The notes under the pieces are model-generated. The model made no database searches and was not told the DNA's origin. It saw only the letters and a list, made by a program, of their open reading frames with translations. A stretch of 64,000 nt of DNA from Ixodes scapularis (lineage: Eukaryota > Arthropoda > Arachnida > Ixodida > Ixodidae): positions 84,912,243-84,976,242 of the forward strand of contig NW_024609835.1 in NCBI RefSeq assembly GCF_016920785.2, read 5' to 3'. Position numbers and translations under genes: made by a program. This document shows, one piece after another, positions 20,734-32,516 of this stretch. The number at the start of each line of letters is the position of its first letter. Positions within the stretch are counted from its first letter, which is position 1.

Positions 20734-22420
20734 CTCGAGAATATGGATCACCAACTAGCCCAAGTGCATGCCCTTTTATATCATCACATGGGTGCGTTAC
20801 TTCCCTATACAATGTAGAAGACGTGGAAGACGAGAATAAGCCTCCCTCGTGAGTTATTTTATTCTTTGTGCTGCTTTCGAAATTTCTCGTGGTACCCGTG
20901 GGCAAGAACGTGTAGGGGCTGTCCTACCCCAAGCAACACCCGGGATCATGGAAAGTGACTGCAGCTCATTTCGAGGAAAGACTGCGTCCCAAATACTACC
21001 TCCTGTATACTCAACAGTGTTTGGTAGGCACCTTTTTGTGGCGGACATTCAGGAAGGCCTCTAGTCCCCCTTCGTGCATTTTGCTGAGGCTTCACTCAAA
21101 GTCCAGCTTGGTTCTGGCCTCTCTGGTGTAAAAGCTGGATCAACCCATGTACCATATCAGGCTCTCTTTTTGTGCTGCCTGACTGGCTCTCACTGCTTAC
21201 CTACCCTCATCTTTCAAGCACTGCTCCAGGTATGTAGGGACGTACGCCTGACAACAGGCACTGTGCGTCATTACGAAACGTGAGCCCTGGCACAGCTAAC
21301 ACATTCCACACTGCTTACGTGACTTCGAAGCGGTCGTTACCCCAATGGACCCAGGCCGTTGCAATTCCTCTTCACCATCGGAACTTTGAAGCCAAACCAA
21401 TTATGCAGCAAATCCAAAGCCTGCACTACCTTTCAGCATTTTAGCACCGCTTCTCGGCATCATTGTCGTTGTTGCAATGCTCTGTTTGTTTGTAGTTGGG
21501 AGGATGATATCACAACACCTTCCCTGACACTCATGGTCTCGCAGTGACTTCGTAAAACAGAAGAACATTCAAACTGCGTACAACTCACACTGCAGTAGAA
21601 TAACCAAAATATGCGGTTGCCATTTCAGCTTGCATCGGCCAGCTCACCACAATGCGACATCGGGACGTGCCATGGCACAGTGTTATAGGACGCCAGCGAC
21701 GATTGATGTGGGAACCATCGTACAATGCAGTCTTTATAGTGCATGTGTGTCACGTTTACTTTAGGAACTGATGCAATGAAAAAGGTTTCTGGTGGAGGTT
21801 ATTGAGTTGGCAGGTTACGACCGCCTGAGCATTCAGATAATTGCTGATTTTACTTCGCTACTCGTTTCAGTGGAATGTCTAATCCTGATTCTGTTTGTCC
21901 ATAATCTATTTATTGGCTGGTTTGTTTCAAATTAACTCAGTCGGCGTATCTATGGAAGCCTAAAAAAAACGCTTTGCTAAGGCCTTGACAATTCTTCTTT
22001 TCAAGGCCGAGATAAGACTATCTGCTTCATTTTAAGCAAGCCAGCAGGCTTCATAGGAGGAATGATCCAGATTTAGCATAAAGTTATAGGTTTAACATTA
22101 GCACATTTTATTTGTAGCTGAAAACGAGGTGTCATTTAATAAAAAATACAAGCGAAACAAAAATATTATTAGGTATTTCAGTTAAGAAAGCTGTGCATAC
22201 TTTGGCCCAGCTTTCAGTTTTTTGTGCACATTTTACTTTGTAGCTGTCAGTTCATCGATGATGACTATTAGTTCACTTAAAGCATGTAAATACATTGGAC
22301 GTTACAAACAACCGCACTTGGGCGTCCATCTTATTTCTGAGGTGTGCCTTCTTTTTTTTTCTGTTGAAGTGTATCTCTCGCTTGGCCTGATCATTATCTA
22401 CTTCGTCTACTGAATGCCTT
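20734..22420. other. No recognisable feature
   Basis: Mixed-composition sequence with only short frames. No element boundary, domain or array recognised. Confidence 0.4.
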
Positions 22421-22770
22421 TTTACAGGGTTGCGTCGCCACAGGGGTCTTGTGCGCTTGTGGGTGTTTGGTAAGGGGTGTCACCAATCACCATGAGCCTC
22501 GAACCCAGCGTGGGTTCAGACACCCTGCATGCCTGGCTGTGCGGGGTGTCCCCGTGTTTGATGAAACTCGGGTCTTGGCAGTTGAGCCAAGCCCGGGCTA
22601 GGTTTCCTTCAACGACCCCCTTGGTTAGGTAAAACACCACCCGAGCCTGCGCTCCGCACAGAACGGTGTCCTGCGTTGGCTCGCCCAGGACGATTCGGTC
22701 CGTCGCTTTGCTTCACCTCTCCTTTCTTCTGACTTCCATTTCCATCCCTCTTTTCAACCTCTCATCTTTT
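22421..22770. repeat. GC-rich segment, possible dispersed repeat
   Basis: The composition differs sharply from the AT-rich neighbours. It contains the mirror-like pair CTCGAACCCAGCGTGGGTTC near 22497, which resembles a tRNA T-arm (GGTTCGAG on the minus strand) but lacks a convincing A box. I suspect a repeat fragment and cannot name a family. Confidence 0.3.
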
Positions 22771-24584
22771 AGATCTAATAGAATTTTTTGAAAGTGAAGA
22801 GGAATTTTATAGCCGATGGGTGTTGAAAACAGCCACGTTGTGACATGGTGACACCGAATACTTTACTATAAAAATATATCACTCCATGAAAACTCAATGG
22901 CCTTGGCACGAATAGGCTTTGCATGGTTGGAACGACTGGATGCGCGACAGCATCGGGATTTTTCCCTTTGAATAGTCCAATCTCACCAAACAGTTTAGTT
23001 AAGCCGCCGCTGCCGCAATGCATGAAAGGAACTTTAGACTTTCTACATGCGGGAGAAACACGCTGGAGCTTTGCGCGTGACGTGACGACACGAGCCGTCT
23101 CGTGCACTGCCCCTGCTTCCTGTGAACAAAAGTTATGCTGGCGTCACGCATGGGTGGAACGTTTCGTGAGAACTGTGTATTGGTATAGTTTGTGGCAACA
23201 ATAGGTAAATGTTACCCTCTACGGTTCCAAACACATGGAGAAGGGAGGCCTGCCTCTCTGCTCTCTGCGAGCGCCATGAATGACAAGGAGGCTAGTCAAA
23301 ACAGCTGTCCTTATTGTCTCGGCAAACACGGTATCTCAGTGTGCCCACAGCAGCCCCTTCCTTTGGTGCGGCATGACTGCTCTACAGCGTGGACGGTGTG
23401 TTCTCTATGCATTCACTTAGGTGCGTAGTGTCTACAACTCTAGGAAAGCGTCATTTGTAACCGTTGGTGCGCTGGCGTAAATAAATGGAGACAAATGTAT
23501 TTTTCCTAGTAAAGTGTTTGGTGAGACTATCAACTGGCATGCTTGCAGCCATGCTAGCAATGGCCGTGGCGAGGTGACTTGCATTCCAAATGTTCCAAGA
23601 TACCTCTGTCAAATTTCAATTACTGCGTTTGATGTGCTTGCAAGAATAGGACATTTCACTAAAAATATAGCAATTCGTTCAAGATAGATATTAAACATAT
23701 GTTTAATGAATCTGTATATGGTTGTAGCTGAATTTTATTATCACTGCAGGGTAGGAAAGTTAATTCACATCAAAATTTGATTATTTTATTTTTTTCTGGA
23801 TTTCTAATTTATGGTTTCAAGTGCATCAGCAAAAGACATAGGCATATATGCGTGTTATCCCTCCAAAAGTGTGGGTCTATACACCATTGTATTTTTGATG
23901 GTGATCATAGCAAAAATAGCATGTCGCTATTTCAGCGGTTGCGGCTCGTGGATTCGAGAGACTTGAATGGGAGCTATTACAACTTCAAGATGTAACGAGA
24001 TTTTAGATGCTTGTCAGACAATGGGCAAGTGGTGAGTAGATCGTCAATCCTTTGGTGGGGCGTGCTTTTTGGTTTAGACCGTGACGCTTCCAAAATTGTG
24101 TTTCCCTTGGGATGTCAAAAGGTTGAAAAATAAATTTTCGTGTCAAGCCAGCCTATAACATCTCTGTTTGCGACATTGATACAGGTATGTATCTTTCTTT
24201 ATTTTTTTATAGTTATTTAGAACTGCCGTGGGCACCACCGGAGCGCACCGCCGAGCACAGCAACTCATGCGGCAAGCACTAGCAAAAATACGAGAAAGAG
24301 GGCTAGCAGACAAGGCCGATCATGTAATCAATGCCACCAGCCCGACAGCCCACAATACCACATATTGTATGCAATAAGCCAATTGTCGTCGTTAACCTGT
24401 CTCCATCACGACATGGTGGCAGCAGTGGAATCCAGTGCTACCCATGACAAGAACAAAGGATATAAAAAATGATAGGAGAAGTTAACGTTGCAGTATGCGC
24501 TTCTGCTATTTGTATTGCAGCCACCAACAGCTTGTCAGCTAATCTTGAATGAACACTTTTCAAAAGAGTGAACCATCTGCACAC
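22771..24584. other. Mostly unrecognised; possible LTR/PBS junction near 24,410
   Basis: At 24406-24425 the sequence CACGACATGGTGGCAGCAGT resembles an LTR end (..ACA) followed by a primer-binding-site-like TGGTGGCA. The rest of the stretch is AT-rich with short frames. The LTR reading is weak because no partner repeat is visible. Confidence 0.25.
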
Positions 24585-24775
24585 TGTTCACCCTTAAGCT
24601 GAGACTCCATGCCTGCCGGACCACTCAAGCGCGTCCCTCTTGCCACCTGACACGGCTCTTTGCGCATGGGTATTGCCGGGGGCGTGATGACGTGGCGAAA
24701 GAGAGGCGTATGACTGGTCTAACGAGGACGTAGCTTCCACCTGAATCTCAGCTTAGAGGTGAATGGAGTATGGCA
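24585..24775. repeat. Dispersed repeat related to 12,415-12,630
   Basis: GTTCACCCTTAAGCTGA, GACGTGGCGAAAGAG, GTATGACTGGTC and GAGGACGTAGCT appear in the same order as at 12,424-12,590, with indels between blocks. Confidence 0.65.
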
Positions 24776-24888
24776 GCTGCAACATCAATTATCGAAGTTC
24801 GCCATTGTTCGGGCACACACTCTGGTAGATATTGCTTGATGAGATCATCAAATGGTATATTACAAAGAAAATTGCCTCGTTTCAATAA

Positions 24889-25411
24889 ATCGTATGTGAA
24901 ATTGCTTGGTAGTCTGACAACACTGAGAGCGTCGCTATTTTAATGTTAGCAAGCGTTGTCGGCACGGTAAAGGCATCAGGGGCAACCGTACGGGCAGTGT
25001 GCGATGGATCGGCAGTAGTGTTTTCCGTCTTCCGACCAAAGAATGTGGACGAACAGTTTAGACAATCTTACCCAACTGTTTGGCGAAACTTCTGGAGGCA
25101 TCTGCACATGCTGGCGACAACCCGCAGTGTGTAAGCTTCCACGGCGAAGGCATAGGACTTGCTCCGCTGCTTAGACGAGGTTTTCGTCAGAATGCAGAGG
25201 CCTCCAAGAGTTCCGTAAGACAGTTGCGGTAGGTTATTTAAATTATTCGTTCACATTCCATAATCAGGAGGCGGAACACAGACCTGATACGGCATCGCAC
25301 ACTGCCCATACTGCTCTCTCCAATGCCTCCACTGTGCTCCGATACCGACTTGCGAATATAAAAATGGCGACGCTCTTAGTGTTGTCAGATCAAGCAATTT
25401 CGCATAAAGTC
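24889..25411. mobile_element. Fold-back element with ~60-bp outer inverted repeats
   Basis: GAAATTGCTTGGTAGTCTGA and CAACACTGAGAGCGTCGC (24898-24937) are mirrored by GCGACGCTCTTAGTGTTG and TCAGATCAAGCAATTTCGC (25367-25403). A second inner pair (GGGCAGTGTGCGATG at 24988 against CATCGCACACTGCCC at 25293) extends the symmetry. The central 200 bp is unpaired. I found no transposase. Confidence 0.65.
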
Positions 25412-26454
25412 TATTAAGCCTAAATGATTGGTTTCCAACTTTTTCTTTTTTTTTAACATGGCACATATTGAAAACTTTCGGCACAGTCAATCATACGAGG
25501 GTGGATGCAAAAGTAACCAGAATGAATATCTGAAGGGCGGGCCGTTTGTTGTACAAGCTTCCCCAGCTAGCAGTGCTTAGCAGCATCACTTCTGAGTGAT
25601 TTCGCCGAATGGAATTGTCTACTATCAATATTTTTTCCAAGCTCTTCAAATTCATTTCTCTTTTTTTGCAATGTTTGATCCGAAGGAACAGCATGCGGCA
25701 GGGAACTCTTTTTTTTATTTCAGGAAAGACTGCGTTAGAAACTCTTGTAATGCTTCAGAGAGCTTACAAAGAAGATGCTAATTAGAAATCGCAAGTCTAT
25801 GAATGCTTTTCTCTTTTAAGGCCTAGGTGGCGCAAGGTGCCGCTTGATTAAAAAAAGCTATGTGTTGAGCAGTCCCGTAGCTCTTGATTTACACATAGCT
25901 GGCCCCCGGTCCACTGGCCTCCCTGCCTCTCAGTCCGATAACAATCGTAATAATTGTACCACTCAGCCACGTAAATGCTCGTCCTGTGTGGAAAAGCTGC
26001 AAAGTGCAAGCACACACGTGTGAAAATGAATAACCACGTCAATAAAGGTAGGCCCAAACAAAAAAAGTTAGTAAAAAAATAGCGGTAAGGTTGGCACGTT
26101 GGTGCGAGTTGAAAGCCTCTCGTCGGTCTCGACGAGGTTGCCCAGCGATTCATCGCCGCATGCCACAAGCATACGTTGTGTTCAATAAAGTCAGCGTGCC
26201 CATCCCTCGCATAACGTTCTCTTTTTTGAGCGTTCTCCGCCGGCGGTAAATATACGGTCAGTCTAACGAGACGCCGTCAGGGGCGATCGCAGCGATTCTG
26301 GTACACGGCACTGCTGTCCTTACAGGATATAGCTACGGTACCGGTGTCTGGGGACGGATGTTTAGAGTGTTTGATGGCACTTGGAAGACGTAGAATAGGC
26401 GTAGGCTCTCTATTCTCTCAATCGGCTGAAAAGCCGTGCTCTTCGCTACTCCTT
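25412..26454. other. No recognisable feature
   Basis: AT-rich stretch with only short open frames. The 106-codon minus frame at 25848-26168 has no motif. Confidence 0.4.
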
Positions 26455-26504
26455 CGAGCCTCGCTATCCGGCCGTCATTCGAGTCTCGCTATCCGGCCGT
26501 GATG
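26455..26504. repeat. 25-bp tandem duplication
   Basis: CGAGCCTCGCTATCCGGCCG plus five bases (26455-26479) is followed directly by CGAGTCTCGCTATCCGGCCG plus five (26480-26504). Confidence 0.8.
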
Positions 26505-26944
26505 TTGCTTTAGGCGGTAGTCAAATTTGACTACTTGCTTTTTGACTACATGTGGGGCCGTCATTTTTACCCTAGGGGTCGTTATTTTTGGAACAACTCT
26601 TTAGCACCCCATAGGTAGTCATATGACTGCCTTTTTGTTTTTAGAGTGTACCAACATGCGTTCGTGTAATCACTACTGCGTGGTGCGCGTTAAAGACCCC
26701 AGGTTACTGGTTGTACTGCACTGGCTAAATTTTTCATATGCAGCTAAAAGACTGGTCACCCTTGGAGGCGTACCAACGTAAAGGCAGTCTAAAAATAAAA
26801 GCCACCCAATTTTTAAATGCCCACTGGCAGGAATAACATTAGAAGCGAATGGGAAGGCGATGCTAACGGAGCCTGAAAACGCTATCGCGTTCCACTTTTA
26901 AAGGCGAAGCTTCAACGTCCTCCAAGCATACCTCGGCAAACCTC
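26505..26944. other. Short palindromes, no gene
   Basis: Contains TAGTCAAATTTGACTA (26517-26532) and TAGTCATATGACTG (26615-26628), AT-rich palindromes of the sort found in MITE ends, but no pair that defines an element. Confidence 0.35.
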
Positions 26945-27430
26945 ACTCATGAGGGCCCTCACTCACCCTCACTCACCCTCATCTTCACAGGTGAAGTGAG
27001 GGTGAGTGGGTTTCTGAACCAGGACAATTCATGAGTATGAGGGTGAGTGAGGGCTGTGAGGGCCGTGAGGACGGTGAGGGGTATGAGGGTCATGAGTGCC
27101 TGAGGGGCGTGAGGGCGGTGAGTGGCGTGAGGGCCATGAGTGCGTGAGGGGTGTGAGGGCGGTGAGGGCCGTGAGTGCGCGAGGGCCGTGGTGGCGGTGA
27201 GAGGTATGAGGGCCACGAGTGCGTGAGGGGCGTGAGGGCGGTGAGTGGCGTGAGGGACATGAGTGCGTGAGGGGTGTGAGGGCGGTGAGGGGTGTGAGGG
27301 CCATGAGTGTGTGAGGGCAGTGAGTGGCATGAGAGGTGAGAGGGCCGTGAGGGCGGTGAGTTCATGAGGGGTGTGAGGGCCATGAGTGCGTGAGGGGCGT
27401 GAGGGTGGTGAGTGCGTGAGGCCCTCTTCA
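26945..27430. repeat. G-rich minisatellite, 9-bp core / 45-bp higher-order unit (block 1)
   Basis: The core is GTGAGGGCG with variants GTGAGTGGC, GTGAGGGCC, ATGAGTGCG and GTGAGGGGC. Five 9-mers commonly form a 45-bp unit. The + strand is almost free of C-runs and strongly G-rich. Because 9 and 45 are multiples of three, all frames stay open. On the minus strand this yields repeat peptides (THGPHTPHRPHAPHALMA and TALTPLTALTPL), which should not be annotated as genes. Confidence 0.9.
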
Positions 27431-27889
27431 CACGGAGCATCTTTCTCAGCAATTTTGGTGTTGATGGCGGGTTGTTCTCTAGCTTCCCCTAGATCGACAC
27501 GAATTGCTGAGATGGGGTCCGGCTCGAAATAATCAAGCAACTCGGAGCAATTCGAAGACGTTTGAAGCGGCTGCATCCAATCAGGGACGCAAAATTTTCA
27601 CGTGATAGCTCGTGCCGGAGATGATGACACCGAAAGACTTGGTTCTGGTTTGAAATCGATCGTTTTTGGAAATACACTGTTTCATAAAGGTACATTAGTA
27701 TTCTAAACGAGATTTAAACGCATAAAAACACGTTTAGAACGCGTAATTGTGTCTAAATAGTGCAGGAAAAAGAAAATGTCATGATGATGATGGCAAGTTG
27801 AAGCAATTGGTTGCTGCGTGTGATCGCGGGTGACCCGTGTTGCTGGTGTTGCGATGTCAAGTTTCTGGGCGAAATTGCCCCATCTGAAG
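27431..27889. other. Unique spacer between the two minisatellite blocks
   Basis: Non-repetitive. On the minus strand a frame from about 27576 to 27430 (SSNCSELLDYFEPDPISAIR and onward) stays open and continues into block 1, giving a 205-codon frame. I do not recognise the unique 50 residues. It could be a real exon fragment, a retroelement remnant or chance. Confidence 0.35.
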
Positions 27890-28525
27890 CTGGCCTGAGT
27901 GGCGCGAGGGCCATGAATGCGTGAGGGGCGTGAGGGCTGTGAGGGCCGCGAGGGCGGTGAGTGCGTGAGGGTGGTGAGCGGCGTGAGGGCCATGAGTGCG
28001 TGAGGGCGGTGACTGCGTGAGGCGCGTGAGGGCGGTGAGTGGCATGAGGGCGGTGACTGGCGTGAGGGCTATGAGTGCGTTAGGGCCGTGAGGGCGGTGA
28101 GGGCCGTGAGGGCGGTGAGGGGCGTGAGGGCCATGACTGAGTGAGGGGCGTGAGGGCGGTGAGTGGCGTGAGGGCGGTGAGGGGCGTGGGGGCCATTAGT
28201 GAGTGAGGGGCGTGAGGGCGGTGAGTGGCGTGAGGGCGGTGATTGGCGTGAGGGCCATGAGTGCGTGAGGAGCGTGAGGGCCGCGAGGGCGGTGAGGGGC
28301 GTGAGGGTCGTGAGGGCCGTGAGGGAGGTGAGTGCGCGAGGGCCATGAGTGTGTGAGGGGCGTGAGGTTCAGTGAGGTTGAGTGAAGGGCTGAAGGTGAG
28401 TGTGACTGTGAGGATGAGGGTGGGTGAGGGGCTGAAGGTGAGTGTAGTTGTGAGGATAAGTGTGAGTGAGGGACTTACGTGAGTGTGGCTGTGAGGGTGA
28501 GGGTGAGTGAGGGCGACCTAAAATG
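27890..28525. repeat. G-rich minisatellite, 9-bp core (block 2)
   Basis: Same core and 45-bp higher-order pattern as block 1, degenerating at the right into TGAGGGTGAGTG-type 12-mers (28370-28510). Confidence 0.9.
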
Positions 28526-28639
28526 CCGACCTCTGCCTCCAAGTCTTGTCACAGGGTTCCAAGAGACACGAATATAGTGAAGAGGATGAAAGAGGGTGAC
28601 CGAACTTTAGTTGAAGTAGTTCTTGGGATATACAACTGA

Positions 28640-28812
28640 GGATTATTCACCTCCCAATTAAAAATTAAGAAACACATAATAAAAGTACGGAGGTACATTA
28701 TGATTATTCACACATTAGCGTGAAGAAGCTGTCAACGACAGCTTTTTCGCCCGGGGACCCCCAACACTGTGTTGAAAAATAAAATTGAATTGAATTGAAA
28801 AAAAAAAAGAAA
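28640..28812 (+). mobile_element. LINE 3'-end fragment with ATTGA-type tail
   Basis: CCCAACACTGTGTTGAAAAA and AATAAAATTGAATTGAATTG (28781-28800), then an A-run, have the structure of a CR1/L2/Jockey-group 3' terminus: a poly(A) signal and a pentameric tail. A short hairpin (AGCTGTCAACGACAGCT, near 28728) precedes it. No coding part is attached. Confidence 0.45.
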
Positions 28813-29334
28813 CAAGATTTCATTTACATGCTCCGGGGGAAACCTCGTCTTTCGTTGATGAAGCACAAGCCCCGCAGAGCTGAAATTTGGATCGCTACTC
28901 GCTCTTGTCACTGGAATACAAAGGATGCTCCGCACGGTTCGAATGAGCAAGGAATATTTCTCTGCGTGAAATATCCAGCACTCAACAAGGTCCCAAATTT
29001 CCACACAATTATTGTCACTGTATAAGTAACGTTCCAGGTCGATTTTGCTAAGGTAAGGTTTCTCGGCTTGGCAACCCGACCCAAACCCGAACATTACGCG
29101 CTCTCATATATGTTCCCGAGCCCGACCCGACTGTCGGGTCAGGATAGGGATTTCGAGCTAGCCCGAGCTCGCGCACATCTGTAGCCCAGAATACAAGCGA
29201 GCCCCTGAGTGCGACGTACTATTGAAATTGACATTGATATGAAACGGGATTCCGAACGAAAAGTATGCTAGATACGACGACCTTAATTCTTGATTCCTAA
29301 TGTACCACTGTGGTGCACAACAATTGCTTCTCCT
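28813..29334. other. No gene; CCCGA-rich patch
   Basis: At 29070-29165 AACCCGACC, CCCGAGCCCGACCCGACTG, GTCGGGTC and GCCCGAGCTCG form a short C-rich, partly self-complementary patch. The rest shows nothing. Confidence 0.45.
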
Positions 29335-29417
29335 GGTGGGCCGTTTCAGAGATCCAATACGTTCAACTACACCAGGTGGGCCGTTTCAGAGATCCAATAC
29401 GTTCAACTACACCAGGT
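29335..29417. repeat. Exact 40-bp tandem duplication
   Basis: The 40-mer starting GGTGGGCCGTTTCAGAGATC at 29335-29374 is repeated without a single change at 29375-29414, followed by three further matching bases. This is a very recent event. Confidence 0.95.
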
Positions 29418-29479
29418 TTTCAACCAATCATTATTCTTGCGCCTTTACCCTTGGGGTGTTTGTGTGCTTTTACCAGAGG

Positions 29480-30480
29480 AGGGGGGGGGGGGGGAGGGAC
29501 TAGTTTGGTAACGTGCCCGGCGCCGCATAATGTATCCTCGCGGGGCGCTGGTCGCCTGCCTCTGCCTTAATATAAGATCCTGGTAATATTAACTTTGTTG
29601 ATCATGTAAAAACTCTTAGTGTATTTTGTTCTTATAAAATATGTCTTGGAATTATCAGATTTCAGAAGTAATCTATCAAATATATTGGGCGTATTATATA
29701 TAGAACGGTTTTACCGACAAGTAACCCACTCAAAATGTACAAATCACTTTTCTATCTCAGCTTACATTATTCTCGACTAGTATTAGGATCAACTGGCTTA
29801 ACTAACCTAGATATACGATTAATGTTGCAAGAAAAAAAAACTCTTTGAGCAGTAGCTTATAATCCTTTAGTCTCCCTTTCATTACCTGTTTTATAAGTAT
29901 ACTGTAAACAATACATCAAACATTCATATAAAAAAACTAATATTAACATAGTCTGCCATAAAAGGTAACTTAAAAACTTTTCTAAACCTCGCTGACCTTC
30001 GTTTCTAAAGCATAGTTAATCGAACTCTTCAAATACAACCTTGGCGTATTCCTCAATAAGGCATTGACTTTGGACGTCGAGACGATAGGTATACACTCCC
30101 TGAACTACTAATTAATCAAGCACCCCTAAAAACTGATGTCACCTCACTAAACAAAACGGTCATACTTAAAATTGTATAAAAGCGTGGATCGTCTGTATGA
30201 TGATAATACTATTAAATGTAAATGTGCAAGCGAGTTGGGCAAAACTGAATATAATTCCTGGAGAAGGGGTACAAGGGGGACAAAGGACAAACATAAATCT
30301 CCAAACGCAGCTTGGCGACTGGTGCGCGACCGAAAACTCCGCCTGGGATTATTTCTGTGATCGTCTCTATAATTGATGTTAATTTATTAATATTAATGTT
30401 ACTTATTTCTAGAGTCGTGTTCCCGTTGGATCCCTCGTGTGTAGGAATACAGAGGTCTCGTCAAGCCGCATATAATAAAC
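29480..30480. other. Poly-G run then AT-rich sequence, no gene
   Basis: An interrupted G-run (about 29476-29497) is followed by ~900 bp of AT-rich sequence with no recognised frame or repeat. Confidence 0.5.
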
Positions 30481-30498
30481 TTTTCCGCTCAATAGAAC

Positions 30499-30530
30499 CC
30501 CCCCCCCCTCCCCCCCTCCCCGCCCCGGCC
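30499..30530. repeat. C-rich homopolymer tract
   Basis: CCCCCCCCCCTCCCCCCTCC and similar. A second C-tract of ~18 lies at 30832-30849. Confidence 0.9.
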
Positions 30531-30873
30531 ACAGGCATATCGCTCTTGTTAAAGATAAAAATGTTTCGATGTCTCGACTCCGATAATGCTGCCCGATAGC
30601 GATACCGTACATGCGTGATGGCGTCGTCCGAGTTTCGGTTGTCGCTATCGGAGGTGTCTGAAACATCTTCTAAAGCCCTCTCTAAATTATGAAACAATAT
30701 AATTACCGAAATTTCCATGACACGTCACTTCAAGTGATCTAAACGTTGCAGAAAAATAATGTTGCGCAAAAAGTGAGCAGCAATAGTATAGTCGAAATTT
30801 AGTGGCAGCTTAGATGGAGGCTAGGCCAATGCCCCCCCCCCCCCCCCCTCCCTCCTCAAAAAAAATAAAAAAA

Positions 30874-31080
30874 TACTGTAAACGACTAAACTTTCGCGGG
30901 GATCTAATTTTCGCAAATTTCGCGAAAAATACGTCCCGCGATCAATTCGGGCAATATGTCAACGGTGCGGAAGCTACGCTTGATTTGAGAAAATTAGAAC
31001 CCGCGAATAATTTCAAATTTTCTGCTTTGGCCCGATTCGCGAAAATATGAGCCCGCGAAAATTAAGTCGTTTACAGTATA
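30874..31080. mobile_element. MITE with TA target duplication and TTCGCGAA-rich body, ~205 bp
   Basis: TA CTGTAAACGACTAAAC at the left is mirrored by GAAAATTAAGTCGTTTACAG TA at the right. The TIR is at least 14 bp with further matches (TTTCGCGGG against CCCGCGAAA). The interior is rich in TTCGCGAA. TA on both sides is the signature of Tc1/mariner-type insertion. Non-autonomous. Confidence 0.85.
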
Positions 31081-32477
31081 GTAGAAATTTAAATTTTAAG
31101 GTCACGTTCGAATTATCTTCTCATTAGTCGAGCCGCAAATGACGCCCGCTCAGAAATTCGACCATCTCTGAGATGCTGCGCTTTTTGCCACTCCTTGATT
31201 CTTCCCCTCGACTTGTAGCGTTGGGGGCGCTCTGACTGGTGCAACAGAGTAAGGGACAGGCCACACCAAACTCACCAAAAATATTAAAAATACCTACAAA
31301 GAAAAATACAGTGCGCCGGCACACGGTGCACTAAAAGTACAGAAAGAGAATCCATAGATCATGCTGCTTATTACGTTCATAACAAAAAAAAAAAAAAATC
31401 ACGACCTCGAAATGGTGCGAAGGTAGCAAAAAGAAAGGGTGCTCGATAAATGCGCGTAGAAAGGGCAAGGAATGTGGGCGGAGGAAGCTGAAAAGGGGGC
31501 GTGTCTTTTCGGGGACCCGTTGCCCATTCCCTTAATAACGTGGCTGGAGCGATCAAGACATTACGTGTCGCGTTCTCTCGCAATGGATCGCAAGGAGTTT
31601 GGCTGCGATCGACCTTCCTTATCGGAAGACCGCGAGACGGGGGGAGGGCATTGTCGTCCGAGCAGAAACACGCCAAGTGCCGCTGCCCGGCGCAGATGAG
31701 CCATTGATCCCCAGACTCCTAAGAGATGCCTAGAGACACGATGTCCTAGACAGCGGCGTGCCATCAGGCTGCTTACGGGACGTGGCGGTAGATTGGAACG
31801 CACCTTTCTAACGATCGGAAAGAGGGGAACGAGGACGGAAGGCACGGCTTTCTGGGTTTGTGCCTCATACCCGACAGATCATCGTCCGTAGACGAGAAAC
31901 TCGAACATTCCAGGTGTTTCCACACGCGGGTGATACATCACGTCATGCTGTAGAATTAAAGAGCAGAAAAGAAGATAGAAGATCGAGAAAAAACTTGCCA
32001 CTTTCAACAAGGTGTCTAATTCTTGATTATAGACCCACTTCTACTTAGTCTACAGTAGCATAGGTGACAGACAGCTTGAAAAGAAAATCGATCGTACGGT
32101 TAATTTTGTGAATAAAGTTTAGAAAACCCATTCTTAGACCCTTCATTATTTTGTTTCTTTTAAGAAGGAAAAGCTTTTGAGTGTACTCACCTTAGGCAAG
32201 ATATCATTGCCACCAATGGGCTGAATAGCTTTGCCAAACTTCCACTCTTGTTACTCTCAGTCGCTTTGAGAAGCAAGGTGGTTATAACTTTGTTTAATAA
32301 AGGGTTTATTTTTTTTACGGGAATAGTGTCATATGGCTGGCTCTCTACCATTTTCCGGACCTCAGCAAGGGAAGGAAGTCGATAGTCCGACTGTCAGTGG
32401 AACGCTGTCGCAGCTCTTGTTTGCTTAATGATTGTACATCAGAGCAAGACGTATGTCGAGTTCTTCCGCGTTACTCC
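31081..32477. other. No recognisable gene
   Basis: Several 60-100-codon frames overlap on both strands (31377-31845), none with a motif. An A-run lies at 31384-31398. Confidence 0.4.
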
Positions 32478-32516
32478 CGTCGAGGGCAAAAACATTACGT
32501 GTTTTTGCCCTCGACG
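32478..32516. repeat. Perfect 17-bp-arm hairpin with 5-nt loop
   Basis: CGTCGAGGGCAAAAACA (32478-32494), loop TTACG, then TGTTTTTGCCCTCGACG (32500-32516). The arms are exact complements. Confidence 0.95.

Noticed and set aside
22421..22770. tRNA gene or tRNA-derived SINE
   Set aside because: A B-box-like GGTTCGAG exists on the minus strand, but I could not form an acceptor stem, D-arm or A box.
26959..28346. Long minus-strand open frames (88-205 codons) rich in His/Pro/Ser/Thr
   Set aside because: They are produced by a 9-bp/45-bp G-rich tandem repeat whose period keeps all frames open; composition explains them.
26945..28525. Possible CRISPR-like array
   Set aside because: Contiguous short tandem units with no unique spacers of constant length, in a eukaryotic setting.
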